From positions 1 to 64,000 of the forward strand of contig NZ_SNZJ01000007.1 in the NCBI RefSeq assembly GCF_004363555.1: DNA of 64,000 bases. The letters are read 5' to 3'. Position 1 is the stretch's first letter. The number at the start of each line of letters is the position of its first letter. A model generated the notes under the pieces. It had not been told where the DNA came from and searched no databases. It was given only the letters and a program-made list of their open reading frames with translations. Positions 38,980 to 62,196 of this stretch are shown here, piece after piece. The DNA comes from Halomonas ventosae. Its GTDB lineage: Bacteria; Pseudomonadota; Gammaproteobacteria; Pseudomonadales; Halomonadaceae. Made by a program: the position numbers and the translations under genes.

Positions 38980-41064
38980 ATGCAACCGATGATTCGTGGT
39001 CTCGCAATCGTGGCACTGCTGGCGGTCTCCGCGGCCGCCACGGCGGCCTCCACTCTCACCGACCTGGCGTTCCGCCAGGGCAGTGACGGGGCGCTGGAAG
39101 TCGATCTCGACTTCCGGGGCCCGGTACCCGAGGTGCGCGGCTATCGCCTCGACGACCCGGCCCGGCTGACCATCGACCTGATGGAGACCGACAGCGCCCT
39201 GGAGCGCCGCCGCGAGGAGCTCGGCATCGGCGGGGTCGAGCGGGTCACGGCCCTGGAGGCCGGTTCGCGCACGCGCCTGGTCTTCGAGCTCGAGGGCCCC
39301 CTGCCCTACGATACCCGTCAGCAGGGCGACCGCCTGCGTCTCTCCATCGGCGGCGGGGCTGGCCAGCCGCCGGCGGCCATGACCGCCTCGACCACGGCCT
39401 CCTCTGCTACCGCCGCCCCGGCGAGCCCGAGCCGCGACACCGCTTCGGCCTACGATGAGCCGAGCATCCAGGACATCGACTTCCGCCGCGGCGACGGCGG
39501 GGCCGGGCGACTGGTGGTGACCTTCGACCGCACCGGGGTGGATGCCCGGGTGCGCGAGAGCGGACGCAACCGCATCGTCGCCGAGCTGCGCGGGGTCGAG
39601 CTGCCGGCCTCCCTGGACCAGGTCTACGACGTCAGCGACTTTGGCACGCCGCTCGACCGTGTCACGCCGAGGGTGGGGCGCGATGGCGTCACCCTGGACA
39701 TCGAGGGCAGCGGCGACTTCGCCATGGTCTCCACCCAGAGCGGCCGCCAGCTGACCATCGAGGCCCAGCCGGTCACCCGGGAGGAGCGCGAGGAGCGCGT
39801 CCGCGAGCAGTTCCCCTACACCGGCGAGCGCATCACGCTGAACTTCCAGGATATCGAGGTGCGCTCGGTGCTGGCGATCATCGCCGACTTCACCGGCCTC
39901 AACCTGGTGGCCAGCGACAGCGTGACCGGCCGCGTCACCCTCAACCTGCAGGACGTGCCCTGGGACCAGGCCCTTGACCTGGTGCTCAAGAGCCACGGCC
40001 TGGCGAGCCGCCAGCAGGGCAACGTCATCGTGGTGGCCCCGGCCAGCGAACTGGCCAATCTGGAGCGCCAGGAGCTGGAATCCCGCGAGCAGCTCGAGAC
40101 GCTGGCCCCGCTGGAGACCGAATACATCCAGGTGAAGTATGCCAAGGCCGATGACATGGCCCGCCTGCTGCGTGGCGAGAGCGGCTTCGGCCTGCTGACC
40201 GAGCGCGGCCGGGTGGCCGTCGACCCCCGCACCAATACCCTGCTGGTGCAGGATACCGCCGACCAGATCGATGCCATCCTGGCCACCCTGGAGCGCCTGG
40301 ATATCGCCGTGCGCCAGGTGCAGATCGAGGCGCGCATCGTCATCGCCCGGGACAGCGCCACCCGCGAACTCGGGGTGAACTGGGGGCTTTCCAATAATGA
40401 AATTGGCTTGCCTGGTGGCGGCGGGACGCCCAATGGCCTCAATGCTCAGGGGGCGTCCGACGGCATTGCAGAAAACGGCGGCCTGGCGGTGGATATGGGC
40501 AGCTCCGATGTGGTGAACACCGCCTTCAGCTTCGGCTATCTCTCCGGCGATATCCTGCTCGACCTGGAGCTGCGTGCCCTGGAGAGCGAGGGCAAGAGCC
40601 AGACCATCTCCCAGCCGCGGGTGATTACCGCCAACCAGCGCACCGCGGTGATCAAGCAGGGTACCCAGATCCCCTACCAGGAGGGGACCTCCAGTGGTGC
40701 CACCAACGTCGAGTTCGAGGAGGCGGTGCTGGCGCTGGAGGTCACGCCGCAGATCACCCCGGACAACCGCATCATCATGGACCTGGTGATCAACAACGAC
40801 ACGGTAGGGGAGCTCTTCAACGGCGTGCCCTCCATCGACACTAACGAGATCGAGACCCAGGTGCTGGTGGACAACGGCGAGACCGTGGTGCTGGGCGGGA
40901 TCCTCACCACCGAGGAGGTGCGCAGCCTGTTCAAGACTCCCTTCCTGGGCGACGTGCCGGTGCTGGGGAACCTCTTCCGCTATACCGAGGACACCAATGA
41001 TAAGGTAGAGTTGCTGGTATTCATCACGCCCCGAATACTGGACGACAACCTGGCCATTCGCTGA
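38980..41064 (+). CDS. pilQ: Type IV pilus secretin PilQ
   Basis: PilQ forms the outer-membrane channel for pili. The ATG at 38980 with AAGGGAAC upstream gives 694 residues; an ATG 48 bp upstream lacks a ribosome site. A signal peptide ([17 protein letters not shown]) is followed by two AMIN domains (residues about 22-110 and 165-245), an STN/N-domain ([24 protein letters not shown]), and the secretin barrel with [20 protein letters not shown] and [10 protein letters not shown]. The first bases of aroK overlap its stop codon (TGATG). Confidence 0.96.
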   Translation: MQPMIRGLAIVALLAVSAAATAASTLTDLAFRQGSDGALEVDLDFRGPVPEVRGYRLDDPARLTIDLMETDSALERRREELGIGGVERVTALEAGSRTRLVFELEGPLPYDTRQQGDRLRLSIGGGAGQPPAAMTASTTASSATAAPASPSRDTASAYDEPSIQDIDFRRGDGGAGRLVVTFDRTGVDARVRESGRNRIVAELRGVELPASLDQVYDVSDFGTPLDRVTPRVGRDGVTLDIEGSGDFAMVSTQSGRQLTIEAQPVTREEREERVREQFPYTGERITLNFQDIEVRSVLAIIADFTGLNLVASDSVTGRVTLNLQDVPWDQALDLVLKSHGLASRQQGNVIVVAPASELANLERQELESREQLETLAPLETEYIQVKYAKADDMARLLRGESGFGLLTERGRVAVDPRTNTLLVQDTADQIDAILATLERLDIAVRQVQIEARIVIARDSATRELGVNWGLSNNEIGLPGGGGTPNGLNAQGASDGIAENGGLAVDMGSSDVVNTAFSFGYLSGDILLDLELRALESEGKSQTISQPRVITANQRTAVIKQGTQIPYQEGTSSGATNVEFEEAVLALEVTPQITPDNRIIMDLVINNDTVGELFNGVPSIDTNEIETQVLVDNGETVVLGGILTTEEVRSLFKTPFLGDVPVLGNLFRYTEDTNDKVELLVFITPRILDDNLAIR

Positions 41065-41606
41065 TGCAGGCACTTCCCAACCTGATACTGATCGGCCCCA
41101 TGGGGGCCGGCAAGAGCACCATCGGCCGCCTACTGGCGGCCGAACTGTCACGCGAGTTCTACGACAGCGACCACGAGATCCAGGCGCGCTGTGGCGCGGA
41201 CATCCCGTGGATCTTCGACGTCGAGGGCGAGTCGGGCTTCCGCGACCGCGAGACCCAGATGATCCGCGAGCTGACCCGCCACGAGGGCGTGGTCATCGCC
41301 ACCGGTGGCGGTGCCGTGCTGCGCGAGGAGAACCGCCGGGTGCTGCGCGAGAGCGGTACCGTCATCTACCTGCTCACCACCGTGGAGCAGCAGCTCAGGC
41401 GCACCGCCAAGGACCGCAACCGCCCGCTGCTGCAGCGCGGCGACCGCGAGCAGCTGCTGCGCGAGATGTTCGCGCTGCGTGACCCCCTCTACCGTGCCAC
41501 CGCCGATGTGGTGGTACGCACCGACCGGCGCGGCCCGCGTGCCGTGGTCAACGAGATCGTGCGGCGCGTCACGCGCCTGGTCGATCCCCTGCAATGCAAG
41601 GCCTGA
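41064..41606 (+). CDS. aroK: Shikimate kinase
   Basis: AroK phosphorylates shikimate. The 180-residue P-loop kinase has GPMGAGKST at residues 11-19, the shikimate-binding [13 protein letters not shown] and GFRDRE segments, GGGAVL and the lid region RNRPLLQ. It is translationally coupled to pilQ by a 1-bp overlap, and aroB follows 4 bp after the stop. The coupling of pilus and shikimate genes in one transcript is common in this lineage. Confidence 0.97.
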   Translation: MQALPNLILIGPMGAGKSTIGRLLAAELSREFYDSDHEIQARCGADIPWIFDVEGESGFRDRETQMIRELTRHEGVVIATGGGAVLREENRRVLRESGTVIYLLTTVEQQLRRTAKDRNRPLLQRGDREQLLREMFALRDPLYRATADVVVRTDRRGPRAVVNEIVRRVTRLVDPLQCKA

Positions 41607-41610
41607 CGCC

Positions 41611-42717
41611 ATGAGCGATTCCCGCAATGCCCCCAGCACCCTCGAGGTGGCGCTGGGCAGCCGCAGCTATCCCATCCACATCGGTCCCGGGCTGCTGGGC
41701 GATCCCCGCTGGTTGGCCCCCCACCTGGCGGGGCGTCAGGTCATGGTGGTGACCAACGAGACGGTGGCGCCGCTCTATCTGGAACGCCTCCGGCAGGGGC
41801 TTGGCGATGACCTCGACGTGCGCGAGCTGGTCCTGTCGGACGGCGAGGCCACCAAGACGCTGGCCAGCGTCGAGCGGATCTGGGATGCCCTATTGGCGGC
41901 CGGCTTCAATCGTCGCTGCACCCTCATCGCCCTGGGCGGCGGGGTGATCGGCGACATGGTCGGCTTCGCCGCGGCCTGCTACCAGCGCGGCGTGGCCTTC
42001 GTGCAGGTGCCGACCACGCTGCTCGCCCAGGTCGACTCCTCGGTGGGCGGCAAGACGGGGGTCAACCACCCGCGGGGCAAGAACATGATCGGCGCCTTCT
42101 GGCAGCCGCGGGCGGTGCTGGTGGATACCGACACCCTGGCGACGCTGCCGCCGCGGGAGCTCTCCGCGGGGCTCGCCGAGGTGATCAAGTACGGCCTGAT
42201 CCGCGATGCCGACTTCCTGGCCTGGCTGGAAGCGGAGATGGAGGCGCTGCGCGGCCTCGACGCCGCCGCCCTGACCCGGGCCATCGAGCGCAGCTGTGCG
42301 CTCAAGGCCGAGATCGTTGCCGAGGACGAGACCGAGCAGGGGGTGAGGGCGCTGCTCAACCTGGGGCATACCTTCGGTCATGCCATCGAGGCCCACCAGG
42401 GCTACGGCAACTGGCTGCATGGCGAGGCCGTGGGCACCGGCATGCTGATGGCGGCCGAGCTCTCCCGACAACTGGGCTGGCTGAGCGACGCGGAGGTGGC
42501 GCGTACCCGGGCGATCATCGAGGCCGCGGGCCTGCCCCTGGCCGCCCCGGCCAGCATGGGCGTGGAGGACTTCCTCGCCATCATGCGCCTCGACAAGAAG
42601 AACCTCGACAGCCGCCTTCGCCTGATCCTGCTGCGCACCCTGGGCGAGGCCTGCATCCATGACGCGACGCCCCCCGAGACCCTGGCCGACCTGCTCGAGG
42701 CGTTTCCTCGTCGCTGA
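41611..42717 (+). CDS. aroB: 3-dehydroquinate synthase
   Basis: AroB converts DAHP to 3-dehydroquinate using NAD and a divalent metal. The ATG at 41611 gives 368 residues. Signatures include [34 protein letters not shown] (NAD and substrate binding), [21 protein letters not shown], and the metal ligands in [13 protein letters not shown] and HGEAVGTGM. It is the last gene of the pil-aro run before a hairpin. Confidence 0.97.
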   Translation: MSDSRNAPSTLEVALGSRSYPIHIGPGLLGDPRWLAPHLAGRQVMVVTNETVAPLYLERLRQGLGDDLDVRELVLSDGEATKTLASVERIWDALLAAGFNRRCTLIALGGGVIGDMVGFAAACYQRGVAFVQVPTTLLAQVDSSVGGKTGVNHPRGKNMIGAFWQPRAVLVDTDTLATLPPRELSAGLAEVIKYGLIRDADFLAWLEAEMEALRGLDAAALTRAIERSCALKAEIVAEDETEQGVRALLNLGHTFGHAIEAHQGYGNWLHGEAVGTGMLMAAELSRQLGWLSDAEVARTRAIIEAAGLPLAAPASMGVEDFLAIMRLDKKNLDSRLRLILLRTLGEACIHDATPPETLADLLEAFPRR

Positions 42718-42749
42718 CGCCTTCCTGCGTCGCCCTTCCTTCGTGCCGC

Positions 42750-42774
42750 CGACGCCCGCCCCGTGCGGGCGTCG
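42750..42774 (+). terminator. Hairpin after aroB
   Basis: CGACGCCCGC (42750-42759) and GCGGGCGTCG (42765-42774) form a perfect 10-bp stem with loop CCCGT, 33 bp after the aroB stop. Only a short TC-rich stretch follows. It probably ends the pilM-aroB transcript. Confidence 0.75.
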
Positions 42775-43164
42775 TCATGTCTGGAGGAGGGAGGAGAGGG
42801 TGGTCGGCGGCCTCATCCTCAAGCATCTGCATGGCGTATGCCGCATCGGCATGGGGGAGTGGCGGCAATATAGACCAAAGTCTAGTGCGTTATCCGGCGC
42901 GTTGAAGCAGCGTGGTTGGTCCTTGCAAGCCCTTGAGTTAGCGGGTTTTTTCGGAATGTTGTTGGTGCAAGTCGCGGATTTGTCGATGGTTTTCCGGGGC
43001 GTGCCCGGGGCGGAATATTGCGCAGTGGGGGTGGCTCTGGCTATGCTGGTCGGCCTTTTGCCGAGCAGTCGTGCGCCCGATTCGGGGGCGGCATGAAAAA
43101 AACAAAACCGATTAAAATAGCATGTAATGACTGCCAAAGAAACCCTTCAACCCGAGGCACGCCC
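42775..43164. other. aroB-gltB gap with lower GC than its surroundings
   Basis: About 390 bp with more A and T than the flanking genes and several T-runs. TAGAC-CAAA-GTCTA at 42871-42884 is a small perfect inverted repeat. A plus-strand frame from 42851 to 43096 could encode 81 residues with hydrophobic stretches ([32 protein letters not shown]), but no ribosome site precedes it. Pseudomonads carry a damX-like gene here; no SPOR domain is visible. The last 70 bp, with A-rich tracts, probably hold the gltB promoter. Confidence 0.5.
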
Positions 43165-49085
<5,921 letters not shown>

Positions 49086-49090
49086 GCGCC

Positions 49091-49114
49091 GAGCCACAAG
49101 CGCCGAGCCGCCAA
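49091..49114 (+). repeat. Short GAGCC-type direct repeats after gltD
   Basis: CGCCGAGCC occurs twice (just after the stop and again near 49102), separated by ACAAG, matching the arrangement at 17864-17888 after elbB. Confidence 0.5.
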
Positions 49115-49143
49115 GGGGCGTGGCCAGCAGCCAGTAAAAGTGG

Positions 49144-49199
49144 CAAGTCAAAAGTAGCAAGAGGCGATGTGGCTCTAGCTACTTTCCACTTTTGACTTG
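49144..49199. repeat. Inverted repeat between gltD and pyrG
   Basis: CAAGTCAAAAGT (49144-49155) and ACTTTTGACTTG (49188-49199) are perfect complements; inside them AGTAGC and GCTACT extend the stem past a bulge of a few bases. The loop contains AAGAGGCGATGTGGCTCT. It is AT-richer than the surroundings and could terminate gltBD. Confidence 0.65.
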
Positions 49200-49200
49200 A

Positions 49201-51917
<2,717 letters not shown>

Positions 51918-51988
51918 CCCGGTAAACCGAGCAGCGCTGGCAAGCCGAGAGAGCACGGCAGTTTCCCCATCGACTCAATCAACGCTGA

Positions 51989-53302
<1,314 letters not shown>

Positions 53303-53330
53303 GCGAACAGCGTTGCCTTTTGCGTGACCT

Positions 53331-53352
53331 GCTGTAGGAGATCGCCTACAGC
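53331..53352 (+). terminator. Hairpin after eno
   Basis: GCTGTAGG (53331-53338) and CCTACAGC (53345-53352) form a perfect 8-bp stem with loop AGATCG. No T-tract follows. It may be a weak terminator or an RNA-processing site ahead of the stronger terminator at 53386. Confidence 0.5.
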
Positions 53353-53385
53353 GTGGCGAGGAGATCCGCCATTCCTGCGTCGGAC

Positions 53386-53416
53386 AGGCCCGACCCCTCA
53401 GGGGGCCGGGCCTTTT
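53386..53416 (+). terminator. Rho-independent terminator of eno
   Basis: AGGCCCGACCCC and GGGGGCCGGGCCT pair around a TCA loop with one mismatch, followed by TTTTCATTTCATT. This closes the pyrG-kdsA-eno run. Confidence 0.85.
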
Positions 53417-53529
53417 CATTTCATTGATTTTCAAGGGAGTTTGCTTTCCAGGCGGCAAGCGGGCTAGCCGGGATGGGCGTCGCCGGCGCGCGCCGGGCGG
53501 GGTTGTGCTGCACCGCGGCTATGCCACAC

Positions 53530-53709
53530 TGCACTCGGGATGTGGGAGAGCGGGGATGCTCTTCCGGCAGGATGCAACGGGATGCGACAAGTGATGCGCT
53601 CGGTGCGGCAGGAGGCCGTTCCCGGGCAGGGAAGGCATCACGGGAGTCGGGCGGAGGGAGCCGCCCGAGGACTGGCTGGGAGCGGGCGGCCTGCGGGCCG
53701 CCTTTTTTG
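53530..53709 (+). ncRNA. Putative CsrA/RsmA-sequestering small RNA (CsrB/RsmZ type)
   Basis: About 180 nt with roughly twelve GGA motifs (GGGATG, GGGAG, GGGGATG, AGGATG, AGGAG, AGGGAAGG and more), ending in a 7-bp GC stem (53685-53691 with 53696-53702) and T6. Several GGA motifs fall in hairpin loops: GGGAGAGC/GCTCTTCC with loop GGGGAT (53544-53565), CGGC/GCCG with loop AGGAG (near 53606-53618), and CGGGCGG/CCGCCCG with loop AGGGAG (53648-53667). This is the hallmark of RNAs that titrate CsrA. In Pseudomonas rsmZ also lies next to fdxA. The 5' end is a guess from a TATGCC -10-like element at 53520; no clear GacA site is visible. Confidence 0.8.
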
Positions 53710-53741
53710 CCGAGTGTTCTCCTTCTTCGCTCAGGGCAGAG

Positions 53742-53781
53742 ACGACGACGCCGGATGTCTTGCGACATCCGGCGTCGTCGT
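53742..53781 (-). terminator. Perfect 18-bp hairpin after fdxA
   Basis: ACGACGACGCCGGATGTC (53742-53759) and its exact complement (53764-53781) flank a TTGC tetraloop. It lies 20 bp past the fdxA stop on the minus strand and 32 bp past the small-RNA terminator on the plus strand, so it separates the two converging transcripts. Confidence 0.85.
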
Positions 53782-53801
53782 GTCCTGGCCGCGTCAGCGG
53801 C

Positions 53802-54125
53802 TCAGCGCTCGAGCAGCTCCAGCTTGCCCGGCTTGCCGTCCCACTCCTCGGCATCCTCCGGCGGGTCCTTCTTCTCGCTGATGTTGGGCCACACCTCGGC
53901 CAGCTCGGCGTTGATCTCGATGAACGCCTCCTGGCCATCCGGCAGCTCATCCTCCGAGAAGATCGCCTCGGCGGGACACTCCGGCTCGCACAGGGCGCAG
54001 TCGATGCACTCGTCGGGGTGGATCACCAGGAAGTTGGGGCCTTCGTAGAAGCAGTCCACCGGGCAGACCTCGACACAGTCGGTGTACTTGCACTTGATGC
54101 AGTTCTCGGTGACGACGAATGTCAT
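53802..54125 (-). CDS. fdxA: 7Fe ferredoxin FdxA
   Basis: FdxA carries one 3Fe-4S and one 4Fe-4S cluster and shuttles electrons in the cytoplasm. The ATG at 54125 ([24 protein letters not shown]) gives 107 residues. The first motif reads C-x2-C-x4-C-x3-CPVDCF and the second [16 protein letters not shown], as in 7Fe ferredoxins. The C-terminal extension ([13 protein letters not shown]...) is characteristic. In pseudomonads it also lies next to mutS and the rsmZ RNA. An AT-rich palindrome sits about 60 bp upstream. Confidence 0.96.
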   Translation of the reverse strand: MTFVVTENCIKCKYTDCVEVCPVDCFYEGPNFLVIHPDECIDCALCEPECPAEAIFSEDELPDGQEAFIEINAELAEVWPNISEKKDPPEDAEEWDGKPGKLELLER

Positions 54126-54186
54126 GCCAGTCTCCCATTCTCTGGCCGTGGCAGGGCGCGGCCGGTAGTCGATGATGCTAGATGAG

Positions 54187-54210
54187 TTATAAGAAATAGA
54201 ATTCTTATAA
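54187..54210. promoter_or_regulatory. AT-rich palindrome upstream of fdxA
   Basis: TTATAAGAA (54187-54195) and TTCTTATAA (54202-54210) flank a 6-bp spacer, in a 45-bp block that is strikingly AT-rich for this genome. It lies 62-85 bp before fdxA on the minus strand and 79 bp past mutS. It supplies -10-like elements on both strands and may be an operator for a regulator of fdxA; the regulator is unknown. Confidence 0.6.
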
Positions 54211-54288
54211 TTTAAGGAATTTGATCGAGCCATTCTAGTCGCGGCGAGGGCCATCTCGCAAGCCGGGCTCGGCGCTATTGTCGGCCAT

Positions 54289-56877
54289 TCACAGGGCCTC
54301 CTTCCAGCGGTAGAGCAACTCCAGGGCCTGGCGGGGCGACAGTGCGTCGGGATCCAGGCGGTCCAGCTGATCGACCAGCGGGTGGGGCGTGCTGGCAAAG
54401 AGGTCGGCCTGGCGGGGCGCCGCCGGCTGCTCTCCCTCGCGCGTCGCGGCGGCCGGCAGCCGGCTGCCCTGGTCGATCTCCTGCTGCTCCAGGCTGGCGA
54501 GCTTCTCCCGGGCGCGGGCGATCACCCCTTGGGGGACGCCGGCGAGCTGGGCCACCTGCAGGCCGTAGCTCTGGCTGGCCGGGCCGTCCTCCACGCGGTG
54601 CATGAAGACGATCCCGTCGCGGTGCTCCGCGGCCGTCAGGTGCACGTTGGCCACCCCCTCGGCCTGCTCGGCCAGCGCCGTCATCTCGAAGTAGTGGGTG
54701 GCGAACAGCGTGAAGGCGCGGGTGCGGGTCAGGTGCTCGGCGCTGGCCCAGGCCAGCGAGAGGCCGTCGAAGGTGCTGGTGCCGCGGCCGATCTCGTCCA
54801 TCAGCACCAGGCTGTGGTCGGTGGCGTTGTGCAGGATGCTGGCGGTCTCGGTCATTTCCACCATGAAGGTGGAGCGCCCGCCGGCCAGGTCGTCCGAGGA
54901 GCCGATGCGGGTGAAGATGCGATCCACCGGGCCGATGGCGGCCGCATCCGCCGGCACGAAGCTGCCGGTGTGGGCGAGCAGGGTGATCAGCGCGGCCTGG
55001 CGCATGTAGGTGGACTTGCCGCCCATGTTGGGGCCGGTGATGACCAGCATGCGGCGCGCGTCGTCCAGCACCAGGTCGTTGGGCACGAAGGGCGTCTCGG
55101 TGACCTGTTCGACCACCGGGTGGCGGCCGCCGCGGATGTCGATGCCCGGCGACTCGGGCAGTGACGGGCGCACGAACTCCAGGGCCCGGGCGCGCTCGGC
55201 GAAGGCGCACAGCACGTCGAGGGCCGCCAGTGCCCGCCCGGTGCCCTGCAGCGCGGCGAGCTCGGCGTTCAAGGTGTCGAGCAGGCCGTCGTAGAGCAGC
55301 TTCTCGCGGGCCAGGGCGCGGGACTTCGCCGAGAGCGCCTTGTCCTCGAACTCCTTGAGCTCGGGGATGATGAAGCGCTCGGCGTTCTTCAGGGTCTGGC
55401 GGCGCACGTAGTCCACCGGGGCGTCCCGGGCCTGGGCGCGAGGAATCTCGATGTAGTAGCCGTGGACCCGGTTGTAGCCCACCTTGAGGCCGGGCAGGCC
55501 GGTGCGCTCGCGCTCCCGGGTCTCCAGGCGGATCAGGTAGTCGCCGGCATGCTCGGCGAGGCCTCGGTGCTCGTCGAGCTCGGCGTCGAAGCCCTCGGCG
55601 ATCACGCCGCCGTCGCGGATCACCACCGGTGGGTTCTCCACCAGGGCGCGGGTCAGGGTGTCGGCCAGCGCCGGGAAGGGATGGATATGGTGGCGAAGCT
55701 CGTCCAGCGTGCTGCCCTCGCCGTAGGCCTCGAGGGCGGCCTGGAGGTCGGGCAGGGCGACCAGGGCGTCGCGTAGCCGCGCCAGGTCGCGCGGTCGTGC
55801 GCTATAGAGGGCCACGCGGGCCAGGATCCGCTCCACGTCGCCGATCGCCTTGAGCGACTCGCGCAGCGCCAAGAAGCCCTCGTCGTCGAGGAGCAGCGCC
55901 ACCGCCGCCTGGCGGCCGCCGACCTGGGCGCGGTCGCGCAGCGGGCGGTTGAGCCAGCGCTTGAGCAGCCGCGAGCCCATGGCCGTGGCGGTGGTGTCGA
56001 GCACGCTGGCCAGGGTGTTATCGGCGCTGCCGCCGAGGTTCACGTCGATCTCCAGGTTGCGACGGCTGGCCGCATCGATCACCACGGCGTCGTCGCGGCT
56101 CTCCACGCCGATGGCGGTGACATGGGGCAGGGCCGTGCGCTGGGTGTCCCGGGCATAGTCGACCAGCACCCCGGCGGCGGTGATCGCGGCCTCCAGATGG
56201 GCGCAGCCGAAGCCGCGCAGGTCCTGGACCTGGAACTGGTCGCAGAGGGTGCGGGTCGCGCTCTCGAGGTCGAACAGCCAGTCGCTCTGGCGACGCAGGC
56301 CGCGACGCCCATCCAGCGCGGCCGGAAGTGCCAGGCTTTCGGCGACCAGCAGTTCGGCGGGGTCGAGGCGCTGGAGTTCGGCGAGCATCTCGCCCTCGCC
56401 CTCGACCTCCAGCACGTTGAAGCGGCCGCTGGAGAGCTCCAGCCAGGCCAGCCCCCAGCGCTCGCCGAGCGGGGCCACGGCGACCAGCAGGTTGTCGCGG
56501 CGGGCATCGAGCAGCGCCTCGTCGTAGAGGGTGCCCGGGGTGACGATGCGCACCACGCGGCGCTCTACCGGTCCCTTGCTGGTGGCCGGGTCGCCGATCT
56601 GCTCGCAGATCGCCACCGACTCCCCGGCAGCCACCAGGCGGGCCAGGTACCCCTCGGCGCTGTGGTAGGGCACCCCGGCCATGGGAATCGGCTGGCCCGC
56701 GGACTGGCCGCGCTGGGTCAGGGTGATGTCGAGCAGGGCGGCGGCACGCCGGGCATCGTCGAAGAACAGTTCATAGAAGTCGCCCATGCGATAGAAGAGC
56801 AGCACGTCGGGGTGCTCGCGCTTGATCTTCAGGTACTGGCTCATCATGGGGGTATGCTGGGCACTGGCCTGTGACAT
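54289..56877 (-). CDS. mutS: DNA mismatch repair protein MutS
   Basis: MutS recognises mismatches. The 862-residue protein has the N-terminal mismatch-binding domain with [12 protein letters not shown] (the Phe-x-Glu motif), the connector and lever domains, then the ABC-type ATPase with Walker [10 protein letters not shown] near residue 615, [34 protein letters not shown] and a helix-turn-helix. The C-terminal end after residue 800 contains the tetramerisation segment. It is divergent from pncC. Confidence 0.97.
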   Translation of the reverse strand: MSQASAQHTPMMSQYLKIKREHPDVLLFYRMGDFYELFFDDARRAAALLDITLTQRGQSAGQPIPMAGVPYHSAEGYLARLVAAGESVAICEQIGDPATSKGPVERRVVRIVTPGTLYDEALLDARRDNLLVAVAPLGERWGLAWLELSSGRFNVLEVEGEGEMLAELQRLDPAELLVAESLALPAALDGRRGLRRQSDWLFDLESATRTLCDQFQVQDLRGFGCAHLEAAITAAGVLVDYARDTQRTALPHVTAIGVESRDDAVVIDAASRRNLEIDVNLGGSADNTLASVLDTTATAMGSRLLKRWLNRPLRDRAQVGGRQAAVALLLDDEGFLALRESLKAIGDVERILARVALYSARPRDLARLRDALVALPDLQAALEAYGEGSTLDELRHHIHPFPALADTLTRALVENPPVVIRDGGVIAEGFDAELDEHRGLAEHAGDYLIRLETRERERTGLPGLKVGYNRVHGYYIEIPRAQARDAPVDYVRRQTLKNAERFIIPELKEFEDKALSAKSRALAREKLLYDGLLDTLNAELAALQGTGRALAALDVLCAFAERARALEFVRPSLPESPGIDIRGGRHPVVEQVTETPFVPNDLVLDDARRMLVITGPNMGGKSTYMRQAALITLLAHTGSFVPADAAAIGPVDRIFTRIGSSDDLAGGRSTFMVEMTETASILHNATDHSLVLMDEIGRGTSTFDGLSLAWASAEHLTRTRAFTLFATHYFEMTALAEQAEGVANVHLTAAEHRDGIVFMHRVEDGPASQSYGLQVAQLAGVPQGVIARAREKLASLEQQEIDQGSRLPAAATREGEQPAAPRQADLFASTPHPLVDQLDRLDPDALSPRQALELLYRWKEAL

Positions 56878-57021
56878 CGGGTTCCTGCTCTGGCTGTTGA
56901 CGGATGGCTGGCGTCGAATGCGCCATGCATGTCGCTGGCAAAGCCGTTATTGTACGGAAAAGTCATCGCCCACGCGCGGCCGACGTCGCCTCGGCCGGTG
57001 CGAATGCCCAGGAGTCATGCC

Positions 57022-57534
57022 ATGTCCCCCCGCGCCTCCCGCCTGGCCGAGCTCGACCTCGTGGCCCTCGCCGAGCGCCTTGGCGAACGGTGCCGCGAGA
57101 AGGGCATCACGGTCACCGCGGCCGAGTCCTGCACCGGCGGCGGGGTGGCCAGCGCCATCACCGCCGTGGCCGGCAGTTCGGACTGGTTCGAGACCGGCTA
57201 CGTGACCTATGCCAATGGCGCCAAGAGCCGGCTGCTGGGCGTGCCGGCGGCGCTGTTGACCGAGCATGGGGCGGTGAGCCGTGCCGTGGTCGAGGCGATG
57301 GTGGCAGGCGCCTGCCGCGACAGCGGTGCGGCGCTCGGCGTGGCGATCAGCGGGGTGGCCGGCCCCGGCGGGGGCAGTCCCGACAAGCCGGTGGGCACCG
57401 TCTGGCTGGCCTGGGGCGATGCCGAACGGGCCGAGGCGGCGTGCCACCATTTCGCCGGCGACCGGGCGGCCGTGCGTGAGCAGGCCGTGCGCGAGGCGTT
57501 GATCGGCCTGGTGCGGCGCCTGGAGCAGCCTTGA
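57022..57534 (+). CDS. pncC: Nicotinamide-nucleotide amidohydrolase (CinA C-terminal domain)
   Basis: PncC deamidates nicotinamide mononucleotide in NAD recycling. The ATG at 57022, with AGGAG 7 bp upstream, gives 170 residues, so only the CinA C-terminal domain is present. VTAAESCTGGGVASAITAVAGSS contains the catalytic Ser, and TYANGAKSRLLGV and GVAISGVAGPGGGSPDKPVGTVWLA are conserved. It precedes recA, as cinA does in many bacteria, but a separate promoter with a LexA site lies between them. Confidence 0.93.
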   Translation: MSPRASRLAELDLVALAERLGERCREKGITVTAAESCTGGGVASAITAVAGSSDWFETGYVTYANGAKSRLLGVPAALLTEHGAVSRAVVEAMVAGACRDSGAALGVAISGVAGPGGGSPDKPVGTVWLAWGDAERAEAACHHFAGDRAAVREQAVREALIGLVRRLEQP

Positions 57535-57660
57535 GCGCCTGTAGACACCAAGGGGCGTCGGGTCAGCCCCGAGCCGCGCAGGCTATCTGTAATCGTCCTG
57601 CGACAATAGCCCTTCCAGCAGCGAATCGGCACTGGCCGCGCAGGCGATTTTTCGCCATAC

Positions 57661-57680
57661 TACTGTGCAGTCATACAGTA
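57661..57680. promoter_or_regulatory. LexA (SOS) box of recA
   Basis: TACTGTGCAGTCATACAGTA matches the consensus TACTGT-N8-ACAGTA perfectly at all twelve fixed positions. It lies 32-51 bp before the recA start; TTCGCC at 57651 and TACAGT at 57674 could be the -35 and -10 elements, so LexA would block polymerase. This predicts SOS induction of recA and recX. Confidence 0.95.
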
Positions 57681-57711
57681 TTTCAGAGACCCCAGATTCA
57701 GGAGGCCCGTG

Positions 57712-58779
<1,068 letters not shown>

Positions 58780-58782
58780 GCC

Positions 58783-59271
58783 ATGCTGGGGCAGCCCTCC
58801 GGCGGCGAGTCGTCGCCCCGTGACGATGCCATCCGCCTGCTGGCCCGGCGGGAGCACTCGCGCCGGGAACTGGCCGAGCGCCTGGCGGCCAAGGGGCATG
58901 CGCCCGAAGCAATCGCCGAGTGCCTCGACGACCTGGCCGAGCAGGGCCTGCAGTCTGACGAGCGCTTCGCCGAGAGCTTCCTGCGCTCACGCATCCTGCG
59001 GGGCCAGGGGCCGCTGAAGATCCGTGCCGAGCTCGAGCGACGCGGCCTCGGCCGGGAGACGATCCAGCATGCCTTCGCCGAGAGCGAGCAGGCCGGCGAG
59101 GGCGACTGGTTCGCCCTGGCCGGCGAGGCCCTCGCGAGGCGCTTCACGGGCCCTGGCGAGTCGCCTCGCGAGCGCGCCCGCCGTGAGCGGTTCCTGGCCC
59201 AACGCGGCTTCGACTTCGACCAGGTGCGCCACGCCCTGGAGCACGCCTGGGATTCGGCACCGGATCAGTAG
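58783..59271 (+). CDS. recX: Regulatory protein RecX
   Basis: RecX caps RecA filaments and restrains recombination. The 162-residue protein has three helical repeats with RDDAIRLLARREHSRRELAERLAAKG, LDDLAEQGLQSDERFAESFLRSRILRGQGPLKIRAELERRGLG and a weaker C-terminal repeat ending with RFLAQRGFDFDQVRHAL, as expected. Its place right after recA supports the call. Confidence 0.95.
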   Translation: MLGQPSGGESSPRDDAIRLLARREHSRRELAERLAAKGHAPEAIAECLDDLAEQGLQSDERFAESFLRSRILRGQGPLKIRAELERRGLGRETIQHAFAESEQAGEGDWFALAGEALARRFTGPGESPRERARRERFLAQRGFDFDQVRHALEHAWDSAPDQ

Positions 59272-59481
59272 TCGTCCAGGCCTGCCCCCGCATCACCCCT
59301 GAGTGGTGCCGGCGCCGAGGCCCCTTCAGTCCCTTGACAACTGCGCTATAATGTCTCCCTTTGCGAACGCCCCGGGTGGCATCCCGCGGCACTGCGATGC
59401 GCCTGGAGATGGCGCCTCGTGGTGCCCGTCTCGAGCCAGCGTCGCCCGCCGGGTCACCCCGTTCATCGCCACGGATACCCC

Positions 59482-62091
<2,610 letters not shown>

Positions 62092-62099
62092 GGGCTTGC

Positions 62100-62128
62100 A
62101 GGGCCGGCGGCAGCGATGCCCCGGCCCT
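62100..62128 (+). terminator. Hairpin between alaS and lysC
   Basis: AGGGCCGG (62100-62107) and CCGGCCCT (62121-62128) form a perfect 8-bp stem around a 13-nt loop, 8 bp after the alaS stop. A TC-rich stretch follows rather than a pure T-tract. Confidence 0.6.
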
Positions 62129-62196
62129 CGTCATCTTCACTCACCTTTCACTCATCCGAGCGCGATTCGCACTCGACGCACGAGGGAAATCGGCAT

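Noticed and set aside
53473-54048. Plus-strand frames across the small-RNA region and fdxA
   Set aside because: They read through a strong terminator and antisense to fdxA; the GGA-loop structure explains the first part better.
62092-62196. Lysine riboswitch upstream of lysC
   Set aside because: The gap is only 105 bp and lacks the multi-helix architecture of the L-box; only a simple hairpin is present.
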